Below are positions 1-7,818 of a stretch of DNA of 28,757 bases, in pieces. Both the position numbers and the translations under genes were made by a program. The notes under the pieces were generated by a model, which worked only from the letters and a program-made list of their open reading frames with translations, was not told the DNA's origin and searched no databases. This DNA comes from JBFKOL01 sp041628815. GTDB lineage: Bacteria; Bacteroidota; Bacteroidia; Chitinophagales; Saprospiraceae. The stretch lies in contig JBFKOL010000016.1 of the NCBI GenBank assembly GCA_041628815.1, forward strand, positions 1-28,757. Direction: 5' to 3'. Position 1 is the first letter of the stretch. Each line of letters starts with the position of its first letter.

Positions 1-1094
1 ACGAGGCGGTCCCCGTCAGTAAGACCTTCATTGATGGCGATCATACCCTCGTATGCTTCACCCGACTCTATATATACCTTCTTAGCACGCGTTTCTTCAC
101 CGGAGTCATTGACCAGGTAAACGAATTCGCGACCGTTGACTTCTTGAAGGATAAACTCCACTGGTACGACAATTGCATCTTTAATGGTGAGTTCTTTCAA
201 TTTTATTTCGGTGAGGAGGTTGGGTTTCAGAAGTCGCGATCGACCCTGTATGCCTATTTCCAGTTTAAGCGTTCTGTTGGCGGGGTCTATGGTTCTTCCC
301 AACAAATTAATACGTCCCGGAAACTCTAAATCGATACTCGGAAATGTCAGCTGAACCGGCTGTCCTGTCCTGACAATTTTGAGATAACGCTCTGGAAGAT
401 CCGCTTCTACCTTGACTTTATAAACGTTAAGTATTTGAACAATGGGAGCACCGGGGGATGCCAGTTCGCCAGCTTTGGTCACTTCTCTGTCAACAATTCC
501 AGAAATGGGTGCATAGATTTTAGACTTTGACAATTGGAAACTCAGGGTTTCAAGATTTTTTTCAAGCCTTTCTTTGTTGTTTTTAGCCTCGAGGTACTGA
601 ATTTCTGATCCGATATTCTGGCTCCATAATCGAGACTGTCGTTCATAAACATCGTTGGCCAATGTCAGGGCAGTCTGCACTTCAGTGATTTGTCTATTGA
701 TTGATTCAAGGTCCAGTGTTGCTATAAGCATGCCTTTCTCTACGGCATCTCCTTCTTGAACCGTCACATCCAATATGCGGCCAGGCACTTCACTTACCAC
801 ATTGACCACTTCGTCGGCAATGACCGATCCCTGTATTTTGATATACCTTTCGAAGGATTGTGGTATGAGTGTGAGACTACTCACCAATCTTGCTTTTTCC
901 TTGAGAGATGGATCCAGGGCAGCAATCTCTTCTGTCAGTTGTGCAATTTCAGATTCGAGCACGTCGAGCGATTCTTTTTTGGCAACCAGCAATGCCTTTT
1001 TTCCGTCCAGATCTTGTGGGTATTCTCCGTTTCCGTTGTTCTGGCATGAAAACAAAAAGGCTATTGACAAATATAAAATCCAGTGTGATTTCAT
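1..1094 (-). CDS. RND efflux periplasmic adaptor subunit (HlyD/MFP family), C-terminus cut by window edge
   Basis: This is the membrane-fusion subunit that would link an inner-membrane RND pump to the TolC-type channel encoded just upstream. The visible 364 residues start with a hydrophobic segment ending in a lipobox (LFSC, Cys17), so it is probably lipoprotein-anchored. Next come a coiled-coil stretch (about 20-55), a first biotinyl-lipoyl half (VVSEVPGRILDVTVQEGD), a second coiled-coil hairpin with QNIGSEIQYLEAKNN, the second lipoyl half (IYAPISGIVDREVTKAGE) and the beta-barrel region. The reading frame is open to base 1, so the C-terminus and presumably the pump gene lie outside the window. 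The start is the ATG at 1094-1092, 4 nt after the stop of the tolC-like gene, which fits translational coupling in a tetR-tolC-hlyD operon. The substrate cannot be read from the sequence. Confidence 0.9.
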   Translation of the reverse strand, partial: MKSHWILYLSIAFLFSCQNNGNGEYPQDLDGKKALLVAKKESLDVLESEIAQLTEEIAALDPSLKEKARLVSSLTLIPQSFERYIKIQGSVIADEVVNVVSEVPGRILDVTVQEGDAVEKGMLIATLDLESINRQITEVQTALTLANDVYERQSRLWSQNIGSEIQYLEAKNNKERLEKNLETLSFQLSKSKIYAPISGIVDREVTKAGELASPGAPIVQILNVYKVKVEADLPERYLKIVRTGQPVQLTFPSIDLEFPGRINLLGRTIDPANRTLKLEIGIQGRSRLLKPNLLTEIKLKELTIKDAIVVPVEFILQEVNGREFVYLVNDSGEETRAKKVYIESGEAYEGMIAINEGLTDGDRL

Positions 1095-1098
1095 AGGT

Positions 1099-2484
1099 TT
1101 AGTTTTGTAGTTTCAGCAATTCCCCAGTGGCAATATCGAGTTCTGTTTTTGCCACCAGCAAATCGTATAAGGCGTTGATATAATTAGCTTGGGATTGGTA
1201 AAGTGAGGCTTCAGCCTGTGTTACTTCAACACTTGACCCAACTCCTTCGCGGTATTTAATTTGGGTTTTATCATAAATTTTTTCGTTGAGTCTCATAGAG
1301 CGCTGGCTGCTTTCAAGCGTCCATTTAGCGTTTTGAAAGTTGGTACGGGCATTGCGAACCTGCAGTTCCATGCCGCGTTCGAATTCTCTTAACTCAATCT
1401 CACGCTGTGAAAGGACGATTTTCTTTCTTTGAATTTTAGCTTTGGTATCACCTCCGTCGTAAATCGGGATGGTAGCGCGCAGACCTATCGATCCGTTAGC
1501 GAGAAATCCTGCCTCGGATCTGTCAAAAAATCTATCTCGCTGGAGTGTCTGGTCGTAATTGACATTGGCCTTGATAGTGGGGTAGTATCCCATTTTGATG
1601 CGATCCAGATCTGCGTAATCCAGTGCAAGAGCCTCTTTCAGAATACGGTGTTCAGGACGTCCATCGTATTCAACAGCTTGAACGCTGTTGACAGGGTCAA
1701 GAATCATCTTATTTACCGTATCCTCAAGATTGTCAGCAACTCGCATCTCGTTGTCCAAAGGATAAGCCATTTCGTATTTGAGAATATTGTAATTGATCAA
1801 TATCAGCTTCTCGAGTTTATCTTTTTCGAAGGTGAGGTTTTCAAGTGATAGCTCTAGGCGATCCACATCGAGTTGTTCGATGAATCCGTTTTGAAAAATA
1901 ACCTTGGCTTCTTCAAGGGTTTTACGCACATTGGCGATATTGTCCTCTATGATATGCATGTTTCTTTCTGCCACCAATACATTCTGGTAAGCACGAGCTA
2001 CGTTTTGACGAATGGTTTGCTCAGAGAGCACGGCCCGGTCTTTGGATAGTTGTATGAACTGTTTGGCCACACGCAACCCTTTCAGATAATTGCCGTCAAA
2101 AACCATTGCTTCTACACTCAATCCTGCATTGAGCTGATTTTTTCTAATAAAGCCAAATTCAAAGAAATTGGGCTCGCCGGTAAATGGTTCTGCAAGACCT
2201 TCCTCCGCAAGAATACCGTATATGGCCGGTGTGAGAAAGTCCTGAACAGGGTTTACCGGGGTTTTGTAGTAATAGGAGTAGGAAAGATTTCCATTCAATT
2301 GTGGCATGCCAATTGCCAGGGCTTCCTTGTATTGCCATTCTGCATCGGTGCCTCTCAACTCCGCCAGCTTCATGTTATTGTGATTTTGGATCGCATAATC
2401 CATGGCTTCGGTGAGCGAAAAACTATCCTGGCCGGAAAGCACAAAATGGGATAACATTAGAAGGACGATGGCGATTACTTTCAT
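1099..2484 (-). CDS. TolC family outer-membrane efflux protein
   Basis: This is the outer-membrane channel of a tripartite efflux system. The 461-residue protein has a signal peptide (MKVIAIVLLMLSHFVLSGQ) and then the two-fold TolC/OEP pattern: a helical hairpin beginning FSLTEAMDYAIQNHNNMKLAE, long coiled-coil helices rich in Glu/Lys/Ala (about 160-235 and 365-455), and beta-strand segments such as SIGLRATIPIYDGGDTKAKI that form the barrel. The length is normal for the family. Its start ATG overlaps the tetR stop in an ATGA arrangement (2481-2484), and the hlyD-like start follows 4 nt after its stop, so the three genes are almost certainly one transcript. It is probably controlled by the upstream TetR. 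The family is sure; the specific pump partner and substrate are not. Confidence 0.92.
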   Translation of the reverse strand: MKVIAIVLLMLSHFVLSGQDSFSLTEAMDYAIQNHNNMKLAELRGTDAEWQYKEALAIGMPQLNGNLSYSYYYKTPVNPVQDFLTPAIYGILAEEGLAEPFTGEPNFFEFGFIRKNQLNAGLSVEAMVFDGNYLKGLRVAKQFIQLSKDRAVLSEQTIRQNVARAYQNVLVAERNMHIIEDNIANVRKTLEEAKVIFQNGFIEQLDVDRLELSLENLTFEKDKLEKLILINYNILKYEMAYPLDNEMRVADNLEDTVNKMILDPVNSVQAVEYDGRPEHRILKEALALDYADLDRIKMGYYPTIKANVNYDQTLQRDRFFDRSEAGFLANGSIGLRATIPIYDGGDTKAKIQRKKIVLSQREIELREFERGMELQVRNARTNFQNAKWTLESSQRSMRLNEKIYDKTQIKYREGVGSSVEVTQAEASLYQSQANYINALYDLLVAKTELDIATGELLKLQN

Positions 2485-3095
2485 AAGCTGTAGTTGTAAG
2501 GTGGGAAAGACCTCAGGTGTTCGACTCCCTTTGGAGAAAGGATTCCGTGCAGGTGGTACTTGATCAATTGTTCAATCAATCTGTCTGAACGGTGTTCGTT
2601 CAATGGAAAAATATTTTCGTCGATAATGGCTTGACTCTGGACTACATATAGTTTCGAGATGATTTCTATGTCAATTTCTGATCTGTAGTAACCTTCATTC
2701 ATGCCTCTCTTCAAGTTTTCTACTATTAATTGTTGAACAAATTCCTGGTGCAGGACTTTTACCTTTTGCCAGGAGTTCTTGTAATATTTTTGAAGGTCAT
2801 AGAGCATAGTAGGCCGCATAGTTCTGAACAATTGAGAGACATGCTGGGTTATGTGGATGAGTTCGTCAATAGCGTCTCCACTTTGTTCCTTAATGGTCCG
2901 CATGAGCTCGCGCTCGAGCTCTGTATGCCGAGTAATGATCTGATTGACGAGGTCTTGCTTATTGGCGACGTATTGATAAATCGTTTTTTTCGATATACCC
3001 AGCCTTGACGATAAGTCATCCATGCTGACAGAGCGAATACCAAGCTTCATAAAACTTTCCCTGGCCTGATCAAGGATTTTCTGTTTTGTATCCAT
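2481..3095 (-). CDS. TetR/AcrR family transcriptional regulator
   Basis: This is a 204-residue one-domain repressor of the TetR type. The N-terminal helix-turn-helix is clear: ILDQARESFMKLGIRSVSMD, then LSSRLGISKKTIYQYVANKQ as the recognition helix (roughly residues 8-55). The C-terminal ligand-binding part is all-helical and unspecific, as is usual for the family. It is the first gene of the tetR-tolC-hlyD efflux operon and overlaps tolC by 4 nt, so it likely represses its own operon. A perfect 8-bp inverted repeat lies 33-56 bp upstream of its start codon (3128-3151) and is a reasonable operator. The ligand is unknown; in this family it is often a substrate of the regulated pump. Confidence 0.93.
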   Translation of the reverse strand: MDTKQKILDQARESFMKLGIRSVSMDDLSSRLGISKKTIYQYVANKQDLVNQIITRHTELERELMRTIKEQSGDAIDELIHITQHVSQLFRTMRPTMLYDLQKYYKNSWQKVKVLHQEFVQQLIVENLKRGMNEGYYRSEIDIEIISKLYVVQSQAIIDENIFPLNEHRSDRLIEQLIKYHLHGILSPKGVEHLRSFPPYNYSL

Positions 3096-3102
3096 TGCAG
3101 AA

Positions 3103-3110
3103 CAAAATTA
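3103..3110 (-). promoter_or_regulatory. Candidate -7 promoter box of the tetR-efflux operon
   Basis: On the minus strand this reads TAATTTTG, an exact match to the Bacteroidota -7 consensus TAnnTTTG, and it lies 7 nt before the tetR ATG region. No clear TTTG box is seen 19-21 nt upstream, where the -33 element should be. That position instead falls on the proximal arm of the inverted repeat at 3128-3151. Confidence 0.4.
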
Positions 3111-3127
3111 TGCATTATAAACCAAGG

Positions 3128-3151
3128 AAACTTTTACTGGTTCAAAAGTTT
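3128..3151. promoter_or_regulatory. Perfect inverted repeat, candidate TetR operator
   Basis: The arms AAACTTTT (3128-3135) and AAAAGTTT (3144-3151) are perfect reverse complements separated by 8 nt. The site lies in the 144-bp region between tetR (minus) and anmK (plus). It sits where the -33 region of the tetR promoter would be if the TAATTTTG box at 3103-3110 is real, which is the expected place for an autorepressor site. Palindromic operators near the gene's own promoter are typical of TetR regulators. That this protein binds it is inference. Confidence 0.5.
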
Positions 3152-3239
3152 TCGTTTTTTTTACAGATGGCTTCCACACACTGATGAAGACGCACCAATT
3201 TCAGACGAACAACCTCGGCGAGCGACTATATTAGCGCCA

Positions 3240-4328
3240 ATGAATTACGAAAAGACCATACTTGGAATCATGTCAGGCAGTTCGCTGGACGGTATTGATC
3301 TGGCGATTGTTCGATTTCAGCAGGACCTCAACGGCATCCAATGGGAGTATTTGGCTACAGGGCAAGTACCTTTCGAGCCGCGATTGCAATCGACCCTACA
3401 GCAAGCGCCAAACTTGACCGCGAAGGCATTGTTTGACCTGGAATCGGACTTCAACACATTTTGTGGCCGGATGGCTGTTGAATTTATAGCTAAAAAGGGT
3501 ATTGCGGTAGAGGGAATAGCCTCTCACGGACACACGATTTTTCACGAGCCGGATCGCGGATATTCGATTCAAATTGGCAATGGTGGAGTTCTTGCCGCCC
3601 TGACAGGTTTGCCATGTATGACTGATTTCCGGGCAAGTGATGTAGCCCTTGGTGGTCAAGGTGCGCCCCTCGCCCCGGTGGTAGAAAAACACCTATTTGA
3701 CGAATGGCAGTATTTTATTAACCTGGGTGGTATCGCGAACATAAGCAGTCATGGAGATGACAATGTAATCGCATTTGATATATGTCCGTGCAATCAAATC
3801 CTTAATTATATTGCCGGTCGCAAGGGTATGCCGTATGACAAAGGTGGTGCCATGGCAGCCAGGGGATCAGTAATAGGATCACTGGTCAAGAAATGGTCTT
3901 CACTTGATTACTTCAGCCGGTCGCATCCAAAATCCCTTGACAATTCATGGGTTCGAGATCATTTTTTTGATGATCTGGTTGATCCCAGGTACGATATCCT
4001 GGATCTTGCAAGGACAGCTGTAGAGTTTATTACACAACAAGTAAGCCATGCCATTGTGAAGACCAGGGATTTTCATCCTACGGCACAACCGGAAGTGGTG
4101 ACGACTGGTGGTGGTACTCATAACCTTTTTCTGGTTGAAAGACTGCGAAAAGCACTTTTATCCGAGAACTTTCAATTGCATGTTCCGAGTATGGAAATTA
4201 TCGATTATAAAGAGGCGCTCCTCATGGCTTTTATGGGGTTTCTAAGGATGACAAATCAAGAGAATACGTTGCCTTCTGTTACCGGGGCATCAGGACCTTC
4301 GAGGGCTGGAGCCTTATACATCCCGTAA
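3240..4328 (+). CDS. anmK: Anhydro-N-acetylmuramic acid kinase
   Basis: AnmK cleaves the 1,6-anhydro ring of anhydro-MurNAc and phosphorylates it to MurNAc-6-phosphate in cytosolic cell-wall recycling. The 362-residue protein has the family's ATPase-fold motifs: GIMSGSSLDGIDLAIV at residues 9-24 (phosphate 1 region, catalytic Asp around D17/D20), a SHGHTIFHEP segment, INLGGIANIS in the middle, FDICPCNQILN where many homologues have FDTGPGN, and VTTGGGTHN near the C-terminus. Its length is normal. The FDICPCN variant is, from memory, common in Bacteroidota members. The start ATG lies right after a TATATTAG box, so the leader may be very short. A SDR gene follows after 6 nt and is probably co-transcribed. 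The MurNAc-6-P etherase gene murQ is not in this window. Confidence 0.93.
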   Translation: MNYEKTILGIMSGSSLDGIDLAIVRFQQDLNGIQWEYLATGQVPFEPRLQSTLQQAPNLTAKALFDLESDFNTFCGRMAVEFIAKKGIAVEGIASHGHTIFHEPDRGYSIQIGNGGVLAALTGLPCMTDFRASDVALGGQGAPLAPVVEKHLFDEWQYFINLGGIANISSHGDDNVIAFDICPCNQILNYIAGRKGMPYDKGGAMAARGSVIGSLVKKWSSLDYFSRSHPKSLDNSWVRDHFFDDLVDPRYDILDLARTAVEFITQQVSHAIVKTRDFHPTAQPEVVTTGGGTHNLFLVERLRKALLSENFQLHVPSMEIIDYKEALLMAFMGFLRMTNQENTLPSVTGASGPSRAGALYIP

Positions 4329-4334
4329 TCTATA

Positions 4335-5354
4335 ATGCAGATGCAAAAAATACTTATTACCGGGGCTACTGGATTTATCGGATCGTATATTGCTCGCACG
4401 ATTCTCGATTCAGGCCGGTACCAGGTGTTTGCATTGTGCAGGGAGGGAAGTGACTTTTCGCTGCTCGGAAATGCCAAAGAACAAATCCATTGGTTTAAAG
4501 CGGGTCTCGATGATCTTTATGACCTCCGTAGTCCCTGCACAGAAGTAGATGCGGTGATACATTGTGCCGGCCTCGTCACTTTTAACCGGTATCAATGGAA
4601 AAACTTGGTGGCTACCAATGTTCAGGGAACGGCCAGGGTGGTCAACTGGTGCATTGATCACTCGGTGGATCGTTTGATACACCTCAGTTCTGTCTCAGCA
4701 CTTGGCAAGCCGCGCAATCTGGAACTCATTGATGAAACTGCGGTATGGCAGGAAAACCCACTTTCATCCAGGTATGCGAGGTCAAAATACCTTGGCGAAC
4801 TCGAAATTTTCAGGGGTATTGCCGAAGGCCTTCGAGCGTCGGTGGTCTATCCTTCATTTGTCCTGGGAGCATCGTGGTGGAATAGCGGGCCAATCTCAAT
4901 GATCAAGCACATTCACAAAGGACTGAAATATTACCCCAAAGGAACGAATGGGGTAGTTGATGTACGGGACGTTTCAACGCTGGTATTGCGACTGCTACAA
5001 ATGGATTCATCTCCAGATCGCATCATCTGTAGTGCCTCCAACATTTCCTTGTATACCTTGGCTGGCAAGATTGCCCAATTCCTGGATGTCGCCCCCCCCG
5101 ACAGGCAGTTAGGATCACTAATAAGGGGTTTTGCCGCCGTATTAGATCCGTTCCTTTCCATTTGGCAGTCTTCGCCTATGTTGAGCAGGGAGCAGTTGTT
5201 TCTTGCGGACATACCGTTCAAATACGACAACAAGCGATCGATGAAAATTTCCGGATTCGAGTATCGTCCCGTTGATCAGACAATTCGTGAAACGTGCCTC
5301 AGTTATTTGTCGTCAGTCAAAATGGGTAGAAAATTTGGTATTTTATCAATATAA
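4335..5354 (+). CDS. NAD(P)-dependent epimerase/reductase (extended SDR family)
   Basis: This is a 339-residue extended short-chain dehydrogenase/reductase, of the epimerase or dihydroflavonol-reductase-like type. The N-terminal Rossmann motif TGATGFIG is at residues 9-16, HCAGLV at about 76-81 lines the cofactor pocket, the active-site serine segment is LSSVSALG (117-124), and the catalytic YxxxK is Y147-K151 (YARSK). The C-terminal substrate domain is less conserved, so the substrate cannot be named. The second ATG (residue 3, MQKILITG) is an equally good start. The gene follows anmK by 6 nt and is followed by a hairpin 6 nt after its stop. An eight-C run lies inside the gene at 5092-5099. 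Confidence 0.88.
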   Translation: MQMQKILITGATGFIGSYIARTILDSGRYQVFALCREGSDFSLLGNAKEQIHWFKAGLDDLYDLRSPCTEVDAVIHCAGLVTFNRYQWKNLVATNVQGTARVVNWCIDHSVDRLIHLSSVSALGKPRNLELIDETAVWQENPLSSRYARSKYLGELEIFRGIAEGLRASVVYPSFVLGASWWNSGPISMIKHIHKGLKYYPKGTNGVVDVRDVSTLVLRLLQMDSSPDRIICSASNISLYTLAGKIAQFLDVAPPDRQLGSLIRGFAAVLDPFLSIWQSSPMLSREQLFLADIPFKYDNKRSMKISGFEYRPVDQTIRETCLSYLSSVKMGRKFGILSI

Positions 5355-5359
5355 AAAAT

Positions 5360-5400
5360 AATACATAAGTAAAACACTCATAATGAGTTATTTATGTATT
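5360..5400 (+). terminator. AT-rich two-part hairpin after the SDR gene
   Basis: The outer arms AATACATAA (5360-5368) and TTATGTATT (5392-5400) pair perfectly, and the inner arms ACTCAT (5376-5381) and ATGAGT (5383-5388) pair around one base, with an internal loop between. It begins 6 nt after the SDR stop codon and is followed by T-rich sequence. This is consistent with a transcription end, although the stem is AT-rich and not a classic GC-rich terminator. Confidence 0.45.
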
Positions 5401-5436
5401 TTCATTTATTTATTGCGATCCGTTATAGCTTAACAA

Positions 5437-5466
5437 TGTAGGGACACGTTATCCTTGTCCTCTACA
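5437..5466 (+). promoter_or_regulatory. Hairpin or operator upstream of the EF-G paralogue
   Basis: TGTAG-GGACA (5437-5446) pairs with TGTCC-(T)-CTACA (5456-5466), giving 10 bp with a single bulged T and a 9-nt loop. It ends 55 nt before the start codon of the EF-G-like gene. It could be an RNA leader structure or a protein-binding dyad; the sequence does not decide between them. Confidence 0.4.
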
Positions 5467-5521
5467 ATTTGTATAATTTAAGGCGATTCAAAAAAACCCA
5501 AGATTTTAAACCTGAGATCGT

Positions 5522-7648
5522 ATGAATTTTACATCCAAGAACATAAGAAATGTGGTGTTGCTGGGTCATTCCGGCAGCGGTAAAACCACCCTCGCAGAAT
5601 GCATGTTGTTTGAGGCTGGAGAAACTACCCGGAGAGGTGATGTCCAGAATCAGACTTCCATCTCCGACTTCACCAATATAGAAAAGGAAAGGGGCAACTC
5701 CATGTTCAGTACCTTGATGCATGCCCCGTGGAAAGACAGCAAGATCAACATCATAGACACACCGGGCTATGACGACTTTATTGGCGAAGTAATATGTTCA
5801 CTGAAGGTTGCAGATACCGGAGTAGTCGTATTGAATGCGGTTAACGGTGTCGAGGTAGGTACTGAGATCATGTGGGACTATATGCAGCGATTCGAAACAC
5901 CGGGTGTTTTGGTTATCAACCAGTTGGACCACGACAAAGCAGAATTCAATACCACGCTGGAGCAGGCCAAGGAGCGATTTGGCAACAACGTCGTTCCGAT
6001 TCAGTATCCTTTGAACCAGGGTATTGGGTTTAATTCCATAATCGACGCCCTACGGATGGTGATGTATGTTTTTTCGCCTGATGGGGGTAAGCCTGAGAAG
6101 CATCCCATTCCGGAAGCCGAAATGAACAAGGCACAGGAAATGCACAATATGCTTGTAGAGGTGGCTGCAGAAAATGATGAAGAACTCATGGAGCGCTTTT
6201 TCGAAGAAGGAACATTGAATGAAGAAGAATTGGCTCATGGGCTTACCATAGCGCTGGCCAACCAGGAGTTCTATCCGGTATTCTGCTGTTCTTCGTCTCA
6301 GAACATGGGAAGCGGTCGGCTCATGGGTTTTCTGAATGACATTGCTCCGTCGCCCGCCGCCAGGCCTCCGGCCAAACTCGAGGGGGGCGGCACATTAAAT
6401 TGCGATGATGGTGGTGATCCTACTATTTTCATTTACAAAACGATGAGTGAGCCAAAGGTAGGGATGTTGTCATATTTCAAAGTATACAGTGGCAAGGTAA
6501 GTACGGGAGATGAGCTGTTCAACAACGAACGTCGTTATTCAGAGCGCCTGACCCAACTCTATGTTTGTAACGGCAAAAATCGCGTGGCTGTGGATGAACT
6601 GTCTGCTGGAGATATAGGGGTCACCGTCAAATTGAAAGATTCTCACACCAATGATACCCTGACCATCAAAGGAGGGGACAAGCAGGTGGAAAAGATAGAG
6701 TTTCCTCATTCGAGAATCAGGACGGCAGTAAAACCACCCTCCAAGGCTGAGATGGAAAAACTGATCAAAGCACTACACCAGATAGAGGAAGAGGATCCCA
6801 CGCTGATTGTAGAACAGAATGCCCAGCTAAAACAGACCATACTTCATGGACAGGGCCAGCTGCACCTCGATCTCATCAAATACAGGATAGAAAAAGTCAA
6901 CGGTATATCAATGGATTTCGCAAAACCCAAAATACCGTATCGCGAGACGATAACTCGCATGGCGGAAGCCCAATACAGACACAAAAAACAATCCGGAGGC
7001 GCCGGCCAGTTTGCTGAAGTACATCTGAGAATAGAGCCTTATTACGAAGGTATGCCAGAACCCGACGGCCTCAACGTGCGAAGTACCGAATTGATCGATC
7101 TCCCCTGGGGAGGGGTACTGGCCTTTTATTGGTGCATTGTCGGAGGCTCCATTGATTCAAAGTATCAAAACGCCATTAAAAAGGGATTGATGAACAAGAT
7201 GGAAGAGGGTCCGCTGACAGGGTCTTGTGTCCAGAATGTACGCGTCTGTATCTACGATGGTAAGATGCATTCTGTCGATTCCAATGATATGGCCTTTATG
7301 TTGGCCAGCACACAGGCTTTCAAGCAGTCGTTCGAAAAGGCCAATCCCCAAATTCTAGAACCCATTTACGATCTTGAGGTGCTCTGTTCCGACGATGTAA
7401 TGGGAGACATCATGGGTGATTTACAGACTCGAAGGGCAATGATCCAGGGGATGGGTTCTGAAGGCCACTACCAAAAAATAATGGCCAAGGTGCCACTCGC
7501 CGAACTGTACCAGTATTCGTCGAGCCTGAGATCCATGTCCCAGGGAAGAGCTAAATTCTCGAGAAAATTTGCTGAGTATATGGCTGTCCCTCCGGATATC
7601 CAGAAGGCTCTTCTCCAGGAGTTTGCCGAACATGCAGAAGCGGCTTAG
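5522..7648 (+). CDS. fusA2: Elongation factor G paralogue (EF-G2-like translational GTPase)
   Basis: The 708-residue protein has the full five-domain EF-G layout: G domain (about 1-270), domain II (PTIFIYKTMSEPKVGMLSYF onward), domain III (IEEEDPTLIVEQNAQ...LHGQGQLHLD), domain IV (YRHKKQSGGAGQFAEVHLRI) and domain V (EPIYDLEVLCSDDVMGDIMG...QTRRAMIQGM). It is not the canonical EF-G. G1 is GHSGSGKT (15-22) instead of GHVDHGKT, switch I lacks the RGITI motif (RGNSMFST instead), G3 is DTPGYDDF (79-86) with Tyr at the catalytic His position, and G4 is NQLD (133-136) instead of NKxD. These are features of the EF-G2 group, for which reduced or absent GTPase activity has been reported in Bacteroides. 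It stands alone, with a structured 167-bp leader region. Confidence 0.88.
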   Translation: MNFTSKNIRNVVLLGHSGSGKTTLAECMLFEAGETTRRGDVQNQTSISDFTNIEKERGNSMFSTLMHAPWKDSKINIIDTPGYDDFIGEVICSLKVADTGVVVLNAVNGVEVGTEIMWDYMQRFETPGVLVINQLDHDKAEFNTTLEQAKERFGNNVVPIQYPLNQGIGFNSIIDALRMVMYVFSPDGGKPEKHPIPEAEMNKAQEMHNMLVEVAAENDEELMERFFEEGTLNEEELAHGLTIALANQEFYPVFCCSSSQNMGSGRLMGFLNDIAPSPAARPPAKLEGGGTLNCDDGGDPTIFIYKTMSEPKVGMLSYFKVYSGKVSTGDELFNNERRYSERLTQLYVCNGKNRVAVDELSAGDIGVTVKLKDSHTNDTLTIKGGDKQVEKIEFPHSRIRTAVKPPSKAEMEKLIKALHQIEEEDPTLIVEQNAQLKQTILHGQGQLHLDLIKYRIEKVNGISMDFAKPKIPYRETITRMAEAQYRHKKQSGGAGQFAEVHLRIEPYYEGMPEPDGLNVRSTELIDLPWGGVLAFYWCIVGGSIDSKYQNAIKKGLMNKMEEGPLTGSCVQNVRVCIYDGKMHSVDSNDMAFMLASTQAFKQSFEKANPQILEPIYDLEVLCSDDVMGDIMGDLQTRRAMIQGMGSEGHYQKIMAKVPLAELYQYSSSLRSMSQGRAKFSRKFAEYMAVPPDIQKALLQEFAEHAEAA

Positions 7649-7818
7649 CCAGGATTGGGAAGAATGAAGAATATCAGAGCGCCGCAGAGATCCTTGGCGG
7701 AGGCCTACCAGATGTATGCATGCAGAAGGGTCCAATTGCAATCGGGAAATATTGAAGAGGGTTAAGTAGTTTAGGTAGATTAAGCGGGTTAGTTTGTTAA
7801 CCAACTCGGCATCCATTC

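Noticed and set aside
7787..7802. GGTTA...TAACC stem in the gap between the EF-G paralogue and the permease
   Set aside because: Only 5 bp, no T-tract, not convincing as a terminator for either convergent gene.
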